A stretch of DNA of 40,970 nt from assembly GCA_913030835.1 (NCBI GenBank), contig CAJWDP010000028.1, positions 1 to 40,970 of the forward strand, read 5' to 3'. The notes under the pieces are model-generated. The model was not told where the DNA came from and made no database searches. It saw only the letters and a program-made list of their open reading frames with translations. The position numbers and the translations under genes were made by a program. Below, in pieces: positions 8,700 to 17,030 of this stretch. Source of the DNA: an uncultured Flavobacteriales bacterium (GTDB lineage Bacteria > Bacteroidota > Bacteroidia > Flavobacteriales_D > Parvicellaceae). Position 1 is the first letter of the stretch, and each line of letters begins with the position of its first letter.

Positions 8700-9863
8700 T
8701 CAGTCCATCTTAAAGAACTCCATGTCGTCTACATGGATCAAATGGATGCCTGTATAATAGAATTTTAGTATTTCCAGATAAGAATACCCGAGATCTGCCA
8801 TTTTCATCGCCCCTTCCTGGCACAGTCCTACTCCATGACCAAAACCCCTTCCACGAAAAACGATGTTATCCCCACTTTCCGTGATGGTAAAGAAGGTAGA
8901 TCTAAGTTTAAAATCTGAGCGAATCGCAGTAAGCGGCACAGTAAATCCCGGATTGCTATAATAGACTCTCCTTTTACCTTGATCAAATTCTACATCAAAA
9001 TTTTCATCGAATGATCCGTTCAATTTGAAATAATCAGGTGTCTTGTTTCTCATGTAATTGATCCACTTAGTCTTTGGAACCTCCTTTTTCCAATAGTAGT
9101 GGGGCATATTCTTGCAAAATGGGTCCTTAACACTTCTTAAATAAGACATTTCCGTATTCCATACATTTTCCGAGTTACAAGTTTGCCCTCCACAATTCGA
9201 AAAGAAGAGTGCCGATATTAAATTGATGTCACTATCAACAAGCACCAATCCCTCAGTGTCCTTGACTGCCTTGGGAATTTCCGGATTCTTCCTTGATCGC
9301 TTTCTATACACCTGACAATGCGTATGGTCACAAAGATCAAAGCCTTCCAATGCATGTTTCCCTGCCTGAGCACGTGCGTAAGTTCTTGAAATTGTGGCCT
9401 GAATTTTATAATACTCAGCACGTTCATTTATACCCGATTCTGATTCTACTACTCCCGGAAGATAATCTTCGATATCTACGGTATTGATTATTTTGAGTTT
9501 ACCTTCACCCATGGATACTTCAACACCTCCCCAATAATACCTGTATTTGCTCTTATGGGTTAACGACCGAATTTTAAAGCCTGTAGAGTCCTCGAGAGGT
9601 GTGAACTTTACCGTATGATAGGTTCCTAAATCATTGCCGTCCAGACGAGCACGAATCTGCTCTCCTTTTGCATAAGCAATGAAAGAGAACTTACCTGTTA
9701 ACGTATCGACAACTTGCGAGTCGGCAGTCATTAAATACGAACCGTTGTCCTGATTCACCTCTACGGTTTTCACTTTTGACACAAAATACAGTCCTATTCG
9801 AAGCTTTTGACTCCAGCCACTCAAAGAAATACAAATCAGTAGAACAGCAAAAAAAGTTCTCAT
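8700..9863 (-). CDS. SpoIID/LytB-domain protein
   Basis: The product has the SpoIID/LytB domain. The C-terminal signature GFGHGVGLCQEGAMKMAD followed by YLEILKFYYTGI matches the family, and VNTVDIEDYLPGVV-like and QATISRTYA motifs precede it. SpoIID is a lytic transglycosylase that cuts peptidoglycan lacking stem peptides. The same activity is inferred here, probably in the periplasm. I place the start at ATG 9863, giving 387 residues and a signal peptide (MRTFFAVLLICISLSGWSQ). A longer frame back to 9932 would put a cysteine-rich, non-signal stretch in front. A near-consensus -7 box lies 6 bases upstream of 9863. It is downstream of lpxB on the same strand, 78 bases away. Confidence 0.85.
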   Translation of the reverse strand: MRTFFAVLLICISLSGWSQKLRIGLYFVSKVKTVEVNQDNGSYLMTADSQVVDTLTGKFSFIAYAKGEQIRARLDGNDLGTYHTVKFTPLEDSTGFKIRSLTHKSKYRYYWGGVEVSMGEGKLKIINTVDIEDYLPGVVESESGINERAEYYKIQATISRTYARAQAGKHALEGFDLCDHTHCQVYRKRSRKNPEIPKAVKDTEGLVLVDSDINLISALFFSNCGGQTCNSENVWNTEMSYLRSVKDPFCKNMPHYYWKKEVPKTKWINYMRNKTPDYFKLNGSFDENFDVEFDQGKRRVYYSNPGFTVPLTAIRSDFKLRSTFFTITESGDNIVFRGRGFGHGVGLCQEGAMKMADLGYSYLEILKFYYTGIHLIHVDDMEFFKMD

Positions 9864-9869
9864 ACAGTA

Positions 9870-9877
9870 CGAACATA
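9870..9877 (-). promoter_or_regulatory. Possible -7 element for the SpoIID gene
   Basis: On the minus strand this reads TATGTTCG, one mismatch from TAnnTTTG, 6 bases upstream of the chosen ATG. It is weak alone but fits the spacing seen at other genes here. Confidence 0.25.
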
Positions 9878-9941
9878 CAATGTTAATGCCCTTTTGCACA
9901 CACCGGGAGTATTTATTATCAACATATGGCAAATAATACCG

Positions 9942-11057
9942 CTATTCATCTGAAACGGAACATGCTGACACAATCAATCGAGCAGTTCTATCGGATGCCC
10001 CCGGTCCACCAAGACGCACCTTTAGCTCCTTAAATTCCTCTAAAATTTCACTCCGTTTGCTATCATTATAGACAATAAGATTCAACTCATTTTTGAGATT
10101 TTCCAGATTAAAATCATTTTGAATTAACTCCTTAACCGCCTCTTTTTCCATGATTAGGTTAACCAGCGAAATGTAATCCACTTTTACCAACCTTTTTGCA
10201 ATGCCATAGGAAATCCAGTTTGCTTTGTAACAAACCACCTCTGGAACACCAAATAAAGCCGTTTCCAAAGTAGCAGTTCCTGATGTCACCATCGCCGCAG
10301 TTGCATTCCGCAACAAATCGTATGTTTGATTTTGAATAATAGGTACAGATTCACCCACAAGTTTTCGATAAAAAGCCAATTCCTGTGAAGGCGCCCCTGC
10401 AATGACCAGTTGATGGTCTTCAAAATGAGCCTTCATGTCAATCATAGTAATTAGCATCTTCGTAATCTCTTGCTTTCTGCTTCCTGGAAGCACAGCAATA
10501 ATTGGCTTATCTCCTAAACCATTGCGCTCACGAAATTCTCCTTCTGATGCACTATTTGCTATTGCATCGATCAATGGGTGTCCTACAAAATTTGATGTGT
10601 ATCCGTGCTTTAAATAGAAGTCTTTCTCAAAAGGCAGTATACAGTACATATGGTGTACATCTCTTTTGATCTTTTTTACTCTGCTTTGCTTCCATGCCCA
10701 TACCTGTGGTGAAATGTAATAATGGACATCAATGTCATGCTCTCTTGCAAATTCAGCAATTCGTAAATTAAAACCGGGGTAATCAATTAAAATGAGTGCA
10801 TCAGGTCGATACTTCAGCAGGTCATTTTTGCAGAATTTTAGGTTCTTAATGATGGTACGGATATTTAGCAGCACCTCTAAAAATCCCATAAATGCCAGGT
10901 CGCGATAGTGCTTCACCAACTCGCCACCCTGTTCAGCCATCAAATCACCGCCCCAGAAGCGAAACTCCGCTTTTTCATCTAACCTTTTGATCGACTTCAT
11001 CAGATTTGAACCATGCAAATCACCGGATGCTTCCCCAGAAATGATGTAATAACGCAT
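9942..11057 (-). CDS. lpxB: Lipid-A-disaccharide synthase
   Basis: LpxB joins UDP-2,3-diacylglucosamine and lipid X to make the lipid A disaccharide at the inner face of the inner membrane. The 371-residue product shows family hallmarks in order: ISGEASGDLHG at the N-terminus, FRFWGGDLM, DYPGFNLRIA, YYISPQVWAWK, FVGHPLID, AVLPGSRKQEI and TSGTATLETALFGVPEVV near the nucleotide-sugar site. The start is taken as ATG 11057 because it forms a TAATG overlap with the upstream stop and puts the conserved YYIISGE motif at the expected place. A frame nine residues longer exists. It is the last gene of a surE / small membrane protein / lpxB operon. Confidence 0.96.
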   Translation of the reverse strand: MRYYIISGEASGDLHGSNLMKSIKRLDEKAEFRFWGGDLMAEQGGELVKHYRDLAFMGFLEVLLNIRTIIKNLKFCKNDLLKYRPDALILIDYPGFNLRIAEFAREHDIDVHYYISPQVWAWKQSRVKKIKRDVHHMYCILPFEKDFYLKHGYTSNFVGHPLIDAIANSASEGEFRERNGLGDKPIIAVLPGSRKQEITKMLITMIDMKAHFEDHQLVIAGAPSQELAFYRKLVGESVPIIQNQTYDLLRNATAAMVTSGTATLETALFGVPEVVCYKANWISYGIAKRLVKVDYISLVNLIMEKEAVKELIQNDFNLENLKNELNLIVYNDSKRSEILEEFKELKVRLGGPGASDRTARLIVSACSVSDE

Positions 11058-11329
11058 TAGTCCAACATAAATTGAATGACCCAAAGAAGCACCAAGACCA
11101 TTGTGATCGCCATAACACCTCGCGCTGTATAATCCCTCTTTCGTTTTGAATAGTATTTGGTTGGAATCATATTCGCGGCTATCCCAAAAATGGCGACATT
11201 ACTCATCAATGAGTCGCTCATTGGCATCTCATTGAAATAAAAGAGCGAGTAAATCAGCATCAGAATCGAAAAAGGCAGCACCAGTCCAATAAGAATGCCC
11301 CATACTGTATGACCTTTATTCCCAATCAT
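11057..11329 (-). CDS. Small three-helix membrane protein between surE and lpxB
   Basis: The 90-residue protein has two or three hydrophobic segments (TVWGILIGLVLPFSILMLIY, VAIFGIAANMIPT, GVMAITMVLVLLWVIQF) and a basic patch (KYYSKRKRD) between the last two. No function is recognised. The start at 11329 overlaps the surE stop by four bases (ATGA). A methionine three codons earlier (11338) is possible but gives a longer overlap. Its stop shares a base with the lpxB start (TAATG). Translation of all three genes is probably coupled, so a role near lipid A synthesis is plausible but unproven. Confidence 0.75.
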   Translation of the reverse strand: MIGNKGHTVWGILIGLVLPFSILMLIYSLFYFNEMPMSDSLMSNVAIFGIAANMIPTKYYSKRKRDYTARGVMAITMVLVLLWVIQFMLD

Positions 11330-12093
11330 ATATTCCATGAATTGATTTCAGCAATGGATTGATGTGCCGTCATATCAAATTGTGTCGGAACGATGGATAC
11401 ATATCCATTTTGCAACGCCCAAAGATCAGTATCCTCTCCTTTGTCGTAATTTTCAAATTCACCGGTCAACCAATAGTACTTTTTCCCCAGCGGTGTAATT
11501 CGCTCTTCAAATCCATCCGCCCAAAAAGCTCTTGCCTGTCGGCAAATTCGATACCCTTTAATTTCAGCAGCATCGATCTTGGGTACATTCACATTTAGAC
11601 AAACGTCTTTTGGCAAATTATTTTTGAGCGCCTCGCCCACTATTTTTCTTACAGCCACTTCGGCGCCGGAAAAATCAGCGTCATGAGCAAAGTCCATTAG
11701 GCTGAAGCCAATCGCCGGAATCTCGTCCAAGCACCCTTCGATCGCGGCTGACATCGTGCCACTATACAACACATTGGTGGAAGCATTACTTCCGTGATTG
11801 ATGCCGCTCACAATTAGATCCGGCTTCCTTCCCTGTAGAACATGCAACGCTAGTTTAACACAGTCCACCGGTGTTCCCGTAGTTGTGTAGGCCTTATGGT
11901 TAGAGTGATATGCCGACTCAGTCAAAAACAAAGGCTCGTTGACCGTTATCGCATGCCCCATACCGCTCTGAGGCTTATCAGGAGCAACGATCATTAGCTC
12001 TCCGAATTCCTGCACTGCATCGATCAAACTTTTAATTCCGGGCGCTGTGATCCCATCATCATTTGTTACTAATATCAAAGGTTTTTCTTCCAT
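11326..12093 (-). CDS. surE: 5'/3'-nucleotidase SurE
   Basis: SurE is a metal-dependent nucleoside monophosphate phosphatase found in the cytoplasm. The 255-residue product has the N-terminal LVTNDDGITAPGI motif, whose paired Asp residues bind metal, then APDKPQSGMGHAIT (conserved Ser/Gly loop) and DLIVSGINHGSNAS (metal-binding Asn). Length matches the family. It is the first gene of a minus-strand operon with the small membrane protein and lpxB. It is divergent from the DUF4139 gene, with 111 bases between starts that hold promoters for both directions. Confidence 0.96.
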   Translation of the reverse strand: MEEKPLILVTNDDGITAPGIKSLIDAVQEFGELMIVAPDKPQSGMGHAITVNEPLFLTESAYHSNHKAYTTTGTPVDCVKLALHVLQGRKPDLIVSGINHGSNASTNVLYSGTMSAAIEGCLDEIPAIGFSLMDFAHDADFSGAEVAVRKIVGEALKNNLPKDVCLNVNVPKIDAAEIKGYRICRQARAFWADGFEERITPLGKKYYWLTGEFENYDKGEDTDLWALQNGYVSIVPTQFDMTAHQSIAEINSWNI

Positions 12094-12110
12094 AACTTAA
12101 TCGAACTTGG

Positions 12111-12118
12111 CAAAACTA
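12111..12118 (-). promoter_or_regulatory. Candidate -7 element for the surE operon
   Basis: The minus strand reads TAGTTTTG followed by CC, a full match to TAnnTTTG, 17 bases upstream of the surE ATG. A good -33 TTG at the usual distance was not seen. Confidence 0.4.
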
Positions 12119-12155
12119 ACCAAAAGGAATAACTTATAGTATTAAATGCATCATA

Positions 12156-12188
12156 TTGCGCAAAGTAACAAAGGAAGCCTTATTTTTA
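12156..12188 (+). promoter_or_regulatory. Candidate -33/-7 promoter for the DUF4139 operon
   Basis: TTG at 12156-12158 and TATTTTTA at 12181-12188 (one mismatch from TAnnTTTG) are 22 bases apart, within the spacing known for Bacteroidota promoters. The ATG at 12205 lies 16 bases beyond. Confidence 0.35.
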
Positions 12189-12204
12189 CGTCAAATTTGA
12201 TTTC

Positions 12205-13809
12205 ATGAAACTACAAATGACAGTGATTTGTTTGCTGTTTTCCTTCTTCTGTATTGGACAGGAGAAAGAAAGAACAGTACAATCCAGCATTGAAAGCGTT
12301 ACCGTTTTCGTTAGAAAAGCCCAAATCAACAGAACAGCCAACGTTACCTTAAATCCCGGAAACAACCTGATCAAGTTTGAAGGCCTTGCTCAAAACCTTG
12401 ACGGCAGCTCCATTCAATTAGGTGGAAACAAAGAGTTCACAATTGTGGCCGTTAATCATTCCAGAAACTACATGAAAAACGCTGCTGTTTCTCCTAGAAT
12501 CAAATCAATCAAAGATTCGTTGAATGACGTTGGGTTTAAATTGGAAATGAGAAACAGATTTATTTCGGTTTATGAAGAAGAGAAATCGTTGCTCCTTTCA
12601 AATAAATCGGTAGGGGGTTCTCAATCCGGTGTTGACGTGGAAGATCTCATTGAGGTCGCTGACCTCTATAGATCCAGACTTAAAGAGGTGGAGATGAAGA
12701 TCATGGATATTACGGAGGAGCGAAATAAGCTTAAAAAAATAACCGAACGACTTAAAAGACAGCTAAACCAGCTGAATTCCCGGGCCAACAAGAATACCAC
12801 GGATATCGTAGTAAGAATATCAGCTGATGTGAAAATGAATGCAAAGCTATTTTTAAGCTATGTAGTTTCGGATGCCGGATGGACTCCGATTTATGATGTA
12901 CGCTCAAAAGGCTCGCCCAACCCGGTGAACATCGCATACAAAGGAAACGTTTGGCAGCTTACCGGGAACGACTGGAATAATGTAATGCTCACTTTATCCA
13001 CCGGAAATCCTAGCCTGAACAACACGGCACCAAGCGTAACCCCATGGACACTTCGGTTTAAATCATATCGCACAGATCAAAGATATATGAGCAATCGATC
13101 CTATGAAATAGAAGAAGCAGAGAACGATGCAATGCCTATGTCAGGATTTGCGGACAATGATGATATATCGGCTCGGCTAGACGTACGTGTTTCTCAGGGT
13201 ACAGTAAACACAGAATTTAAGATCGAAACCCCGTACACCATAGCGAGTGACGGTCAATACAATGCAGTTGAGATTCAAACCCACGCATTACCGGCCGAAT
13301 ACGAATACTACACAGCACCCAAATTTGAGAAAGCAGCTTTCCTGTTAGGAAAAGTAACCAATTGGAATGAGCTGAACCTACTTAGCGGAAAAGCCAACAT
13401 TTATTACGACGGCACATTTATCGGAAGCTCAAACATCGATGCGGACATTACAAAAGATACAATGGAGCTTTCTCTTGGACGAGACCCTTCCGTTGCCGTC
13501 GAAAGAAAAAAAATCAAAGACTTCTGTAAGAATTCCGTAATTGGAGGATCCAAAAAGACTACGCTTGGACTAGAGGTTACGGTTAGAAACGGTAAATCAG
13601 TCCCCATTTCCATTGTTGTTCAGGATCAGATACCTATTTCAAATACCAAAGAAATTGAAGTAACCACCCTCGAGACATCGGGCGCAAAACACAATACGGA
13701 AACCGGATTATTGGAATGGGTGCTTGAGCTGGGACCTGGCGAATCCAAAAGCTTGATTTTTAAATATCAAGTAAAATACCCCAAGTCAAAAACGATTTCA
13801 AATCTGTAA
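12205..13809 (+). CDS. DUF4139/MuiA-like secreted protein
   Basis: The 534-residue product has a signal peptide (to CIGQ), then an N-terminal domain (~20-125, SIESVTVFVRKAQINRTA) typical of the DUF4140 part of MuiA-like proteins. Next comes a coiled-coil stretch (~150-200, EVEMKIMDITEERNKLKKI), then the DUF4139 region from ~205, with LSYVVSDAGWTPIYDVRS and LTGNDWNNVMLTLSTGNP. The C-terminus has IVVQDQIPIS and LEWVLELGPGESKSL, also usual for the family. MuiA was named as a mucoidy inhibitor; no biochemical role is established. It heads a run of co-oriented genes, with the next gene 11 bases downstream. Confidence 0.88.
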   Translation: MKLQMTVICLLFSFFCIGQEKERTVQSSIESVTVFVRKAQINRTANVTLNPGNNLIKFEGLAQNLDGSSIQLGGNKEFTIVAVNHSRNYMKNAAVSPRIKSIKDSLNDVGFKLEMRNRFISVYEEEKSLLLSNKSVGGSQSGVDVEDLIEVADLYRSRLKEVEMKIMDITEERNKLKKITERLKRQLNQLNSRANKNTTDIVVRISADVKMNAKLFLSYVVSDAGWTPIYDVRSKGSPNPVNIAYKGNVWQLTGNDWNNVMLTLSTGNPSLNNTAPSVTPWTLRFKSYRTDQRYMSNRSYEIEEAENDAMPMSGFADNDDISARLDVRVSQGTVNTEFKIETPYTIASDGQYNAVEIQTHALPAEYEYYTAPKFEKAAFLLGKVTNWNELNLLSGKANIYYDGTFIGSSNIDADITKDTMELSLGRDPSVAVERKKIKDFCKNSVIGGSKKTTLGLEVTVRNGKSVPISIVVQDQIPISNTKEIEVTTLETSGAKHNTETGLLEWVLELGPGESKSLIFKYQVKYPKSKTISNL

Positions 13810-13820
13810 ATGAAGCTCAA

Positions 13821-14393
13821 ATGATACGATTTTCTTTTATTCTGGCTCTTTTTGTTAGCTCACTTATAGGATTTTCCCAAGAAGTGCTTACAGATGCTCA
13901 GAAAAGCAGTGAATCTAGTATTAAATTTTTACCTACTCTTAACTTGGGCACCCTGGTAAATTTCCAGGACATCTATATCGATTTCGGTGCAGGTGCTTTT
14001 GAAACAAAGACAAAGTTGGGAGCTCAGCTGAATTTTGCATTCCGTCCCTACTACAAAAAAGTTCAAATTTATGAAGAGGCGAATGTCATCCGCCAGTGGA
14101 AGGAAAAAAAGTATTGTTTGAACCTAGATGTCTATAAAAAACTACTTGAATTTCACATCGCCAGAACGAACACCCATTTTTTACTTGGCGTCAAAACAGG
14201 CTATTTGTTTGGAGACTACAGAGGTACCAGACAACGGCCCGCTGCGGGTTTCACCATCAATCCATACGCGGGAATATCACTTAACCTGAACGGAATTCAT
14301 CTGGCTCTTGCTTATCAATATTTTAACGATCATCTAGCATCTGTTCCGGATAGTCGATTCTTGATTTCATTTACTATACTATTGAACGAATGA
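13821..14393 (+). CDS. Small outer-membrane beta-barrel-like protein
   Basis: The 190-residue product has a signal peptide (to GFSQ) and alternating hydrophobic/polar strands with aromatic ends (KLGAQLNFAFRPYYKKVQIY, THFLLGVKTGYLFGDYRG, NGIHLALAYQYFNDH, RFLISFTILL). This suggests an eight-strand-type barrel. No specific family is recognised. It follows the DUF4139 gene by 11 bases and overlaps the next lipoprotein gene by four bases (ATGA), so the three are probably expressed together. Confidence 0.65.
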   Translation: MIRFSFILALFVSSLIGFSQEVLTDAQKSSESSIKFLPTLNLGTLVNFQDIYIDFGAGAFETKTKLGAQLNFAFRPYYKKVQIYEEANVIRQWKEKKYCLNLDVYKKLLEFHIARTNTHFLLGVKTGYLFGDYRGTRQRPAAGFTINPYAGISLNLNGIHLALAYQYFNDHLASVPDSRFLISFTILLNE

Positions 14394-14800
14394 AAATTCA
14401 TCCGCTGATTTATATATTGATTGCTTTTTCCTTCCTTTTTACCGGATGCTTCTCAAATGACGATGAATGCGATCCAAGTCGATTTTGTGAAAGCACCCCT
14501 ATCGATTCCAATTGGGTGAATATCGACTTAACCGAACAGTCAACCGGAGTTCCTATTGTACTTTACAATGACAATCTGGAAGACAACAATGTGATTCTGC
14601 GAGACACATTGTACACCAGTTCGATCAGCTATTACTTGCCAATGGAAGTGGTTTACACTGCTGAAGCATATTACAGGTCCGGGCCAAATACGATCATTGC
14701 TGTGGACAGCCGCAGACTGGATCAGGAAACCTTTCAAAACTGCGGACAAACGTGCTATGAAAACAATGAAATTACGTTAGATTTGGTCCTTATTGATTAA
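14390..14800 (+). CDS. Small lipoprotein, unknown function
   Basis: The 136-residue protein has a signal peptide with a clear lipobox (FLFTGC). The mature part has several cysteines (DECDP, RFCES, NCGQTC) that may form disulphides, and otherwise a beta-rich pattern. No family is recognised. It is linked by an ATGA overlap to the barrel gene, which suggests the two work at the outer membrane, and it ends two bases before the acyltransferase start. Confidence 0.65.
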   Translation: MKIHPLIYILIAFSFLFTGCFSNDDECDPSRFCESTPIDSNWVNIDLTEQSTGVPIVLYNDNLEDNNVILRDTLYTSSISYYLPMEVVYTAEAYYRSGPNTIIAVDSRRLDQETFQNCGQTCYENNEITLDLVLID

Positions 14801-14802
14801 GC

Positions 14803-15690
14803 GTGGGCAGCAAGATCGTATATTACATTTTCATAATTCCCTTATCTATACTACCGCTATGGGTGCTCCATGGGATATCGTCTTTTTTTTACGTAATCAT
14901 CTACTTTGTTTTCGGGTACAGAAAGAAAGTAATCCGCCCTAATTTAGAGCGCTCATTGCCACATTTATCAAAAAAAGAGATCAGACGTGTTGAGCGTCAA
15001 TTCTATCAGCATTTCTGTGATATTGTTGTTGAAAGCCTGAAGAATTTTACCATCTCAGAAAAACAGGTGAAGAAAAGGTTCGTCATTCATAATGCGGACA
15101 TAGCAGATCGTTTTTACGATCAAGGAAGAGATGTCATCATCGCAGGGGGTCACTACAATGCCTGGGAGCTTTATGCATTGGCGATGCCTCTGTTTCACAA
15201 GCATACAGGAGTAGGTATATATAAACCGTTAAGCAATCCATTTTTCGACAAAAAAATGAGAAAATCAAGGGAGAGATTTGGTTTGAAATTACTCTCAATG
15301 AAAGACAGCACAAGACACTTTGCCGGAACAGAAGATAACACTATAAGAGCATTTATTATGGGCGGCGATCAGTCACCCAGCAATCCGGAAAAAGCCTACT
15401 GGATGACCTTTCTCAATCAAGATACGGGTGTACTCTTTGGGACAGAGAAATACGCCAAGACCTATAACATTCCCGTTTTATTCGGAAAAGCGACAAAAGT
15501 AAAACGTGGACATTACAGTCTTACTTACGAGCTTCTTTTTGATGAGCCTTCTACTCAAGAATATGGAGTGATCACTGAAAGACACACAAAGACGCTGGAA
15601 AAACAAATACTCGATAAACCACAGTTTTGGTTGTGGAGCCACAGAAGGTGGAAACATAAAAGACCCAAAGACAGCAACAGGAATGAATAA
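14803..15690 (+). CDS. LpxL/HtrB-family lipid A acyltransferase
   Basis: Members of this family add a secondary acyl chain to lipid A at the inner membrane. The 295-residue product has an N-terminal membrane segment (~7-38) and the HX4E catalytic motif (GGHYNAWE, His117 and Glu122), the form used by LpxL. Also present are GVGIYKPLSNPFFDKKMRKSRERFG, resembling the family's second block, GGDQSP for the third, and FWLWSHRRWKHKRP near the end. It starts with GTG two bases after the preceding lipoprotein; no ATG gives the membrane segment. Specific acyl chain and acceptor are not readable. It overlaps rarA by 8 bases. Confidence 0.88.
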   Translation: MGSKIVYYIFIIPLSILPLWVLHGISSFFYVIIYFVFGYRKKVIRPNLERSLPHLSKKEIRRVERQFYQHFCDIVVESLKNFTISEKQVKKRFVIHNADIADRFYDQGRDVIIAGGHYNAWELYALAMPLFHKHTGVGIYKPLSNPFFDKKMRKSRERFGLKLLSMKDSTRHFAGTEDNTIRAFIMGGDQSPSNPEKAYWMTFLNQDTGVLFGTEKYAKTYNIPVLFGKATKVKRGHYSLTYELLFDEPSTQEYGVITERHTKTLEKQILDKPQFWLWSHRRWKHKRPKDSNRNE

Positions 15691-16963
15691 TGCGGACTAC
15701 AGACCACTGGCTGAACGTGTGCGCCCCGCAACATTATCCGATTATGTCGGCCAGGAGCACATTGTAGGAGCTGAGGCTCCTCTTCGAAAAGCCATAGAAA
15801 ATGGCATTATTCCATCCATTATTCTTTGGGGACCTCCAGGAGTTGGTAAAACTACTCTTGCACAGCTGGTAGCTCAACATTTGGATCGACCGTTTTACAC
15901 ATTAAGCGCGATTAATTCCGGAGTCAAAGATATTCGTGAGGTCATTGACAAAGTGAAAAATCAAGGTTTGTTCGGCGGATCAAATGCCATTTTGTTCATT
16001 GATGAAATTCATCGTTTTTCAAAATCACAACAAGATTCCCTTCTTTCAGCTGTGGAAAAAGGAATTATCACATTGATTGGTGCTACAACCGAAAACCCTT
16101 CATTTGAAGTGATTTCTGCATTGCTTTCCCGTTGCCAGGTGTATGTTTTGAAACACCATACTCCAGAAGAGCTCCATACCATTTTAGATAAAGCTATTGC
16201 AGAGGATCGGCATCTGAAGAACAAGAGCATTACCATCGAAGAAACCGAAGCGCTATTTCGTGTTTCAGGAGGCGATGCAAGAAGACTTCTGAACGTGCTG
16301 GAGCTCATTGTGAACCACTCAGACGAAGCCAAAATAACTGATGATACGGTAATGTCCGTAATTCAACAGAATTTGGCGCTATACGACAAAACAGGAGAAC
16401 AACATTACGACATTGCCTCTGCATTTATCAAGTCCATGCGTGGCAGTGATCCAAATGCAACGGTTTACTGGCTTGCCCGTATGATCGACGGAGGAGAAGA
16501 TGCAAAATTCATAGCTCGACGAATGCTCATCTTTGCCAGCGAGGACATTGGTAATTCCAACCCAACCGCATTGGTTATAGCCAACAACTGCTTCCAGGCG
16601 GTAAATGTAATTGGATGGCCCGAATCACGAATTATATTATCCCAATGTGCATTGTACCTGGCTAGCTCAGTAAAATCAAACTCAGCTTACAGGGCGATCA
16701 ACGCTGGGCAAGAAATCGTTCGAAAAACGGGAGATCTTTCAGTGCCACTGCACCTTCGAAACGCACCAACACAATTGATGAAGGATTTGAATTACGGTGA
16801 AAATTACAAGTATTCGCACGATCATACTGACGCACTGGGTGAGCAAGAATTTTTGCCTGAAGAAATTTCAGGAACGCGAATATTCAATCCTGGAAATTCA
16901 AAGCGAGAATCCGAATTAAGAGCATATCTTAAGTCAATCTGGAAGGATAAATACGGCTATTGA
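15683..16963 (+). CDS. rarA: Replication-associated recombination protein A (AAA+ ATPase)
   Basis: RarA (MgsA) is a clamp-loader-like AAA+ ATPase that acts at stalled replication forks. The 426-residue product shows RPATLSDYVGQEHIVG, Walker A GPPGVGKTT, Walker B ILFIDEIHRFSKSQQD, sensor 1 GATTENPSFEV, an arginine-finger region ALLSRCQVY, and the C-terminal MgsA part (DYGGED-like GGEDAKFIARRMLIFASEDIG). The ATG at 15683 lies inside the acyltransferase end. It ends the run that begins at the DUF4139 gene. Confidence 0.96.
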   Translation: MNNADYRPLAERVRPATLSDYVGQEHIVGAEAPLRKAIENGIIPSIILWGPPGVGKTTLAQLVAQHLDRPFYTLSAINSGVKDIREVIDKVKNQGLFGGSNAILFIDEIHRFSKSQQDSLLSAVEKGIITLIGATTENPSFEVISALLSRCQVYVLKHHTPEELHTILDKAIAEDRHLKNKSITIEETEALFRVSGGDARRLLNVLELIVNHSDEAKITDDTVMSVIQQNLALYDKTGEQHYDIASAFIKSMRGSDPNATVYWLARMIDGGEDAKFIARRMLIFASEDIGNSNPTALVIANNCFQAVNVIGWPESRIILSQCALYLASSVKSNSAYRAINAGQEIVRKTGDLSVPLHLRNAPTQLMKDLNYGENYKYSHDHTDALGEQEFLPEEISGTRIFNPGNSKRESELRAYLKSIWKDKYGY

Positions 16964-16982
16964 ACAGTCTAAACAGACCGTT
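16963..16982 (+). terminator. Hairpin directly after the rarA stop
   Basis: AACAGTCT (16963-16970) can pair with AGACCGTT (16975-16982) with one mismatch and an AAAC loop. It begins on the last base of the rarA stop codon. There is no T-run after it, so termination is uncertain. Confidence 0.3.
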
Positions 16983-16983
16983 A

Positions 16984-16998
16984 GTTCATTGAATGAAC
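16984..16998. promoter_or_regulatory. Perfect 15-bp dyad, possible operator
   Basis: GTTCATT-G-AATGAAC is a perfect inverted repeat around a single central base. It ends 19 bases before the -7 box at 17018 and so covers the expected -33 region. It could be a repressor or activator site for the operon starting at 17031. No binding protein can be named. Confidence 0.4.
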
Positions 16999-17017
16999 AA
17001 AGACAATTCATTTTGAG

Positions 17018-17025
17018 TATTTTTG
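17018..17025 (+). promoter_or_regulatory. Candidate -7 element
   Basis: TATTTTTG is a full match to TAnnTTTG, 5 bases upstream of the ATG at 17031. Its position inside a longer possible reading frame (from 16989) supports the shorter start. Confidence 0.45.
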
Positions 17026-17030
17026 AAAGA

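Noticed and set aside
12191-12200. TCAAATTTGA palindrome before the DUF4139 gene
   Set aside because: AT-rich 10-base symmetry is common by chance, with no second copy nearby.
16989-17030. Longer N-terminus for the lipoprotein at 17031
   Set aside because: It would place 14 charged or polar residues before a complete lipoprotein signal and span the -7 box.
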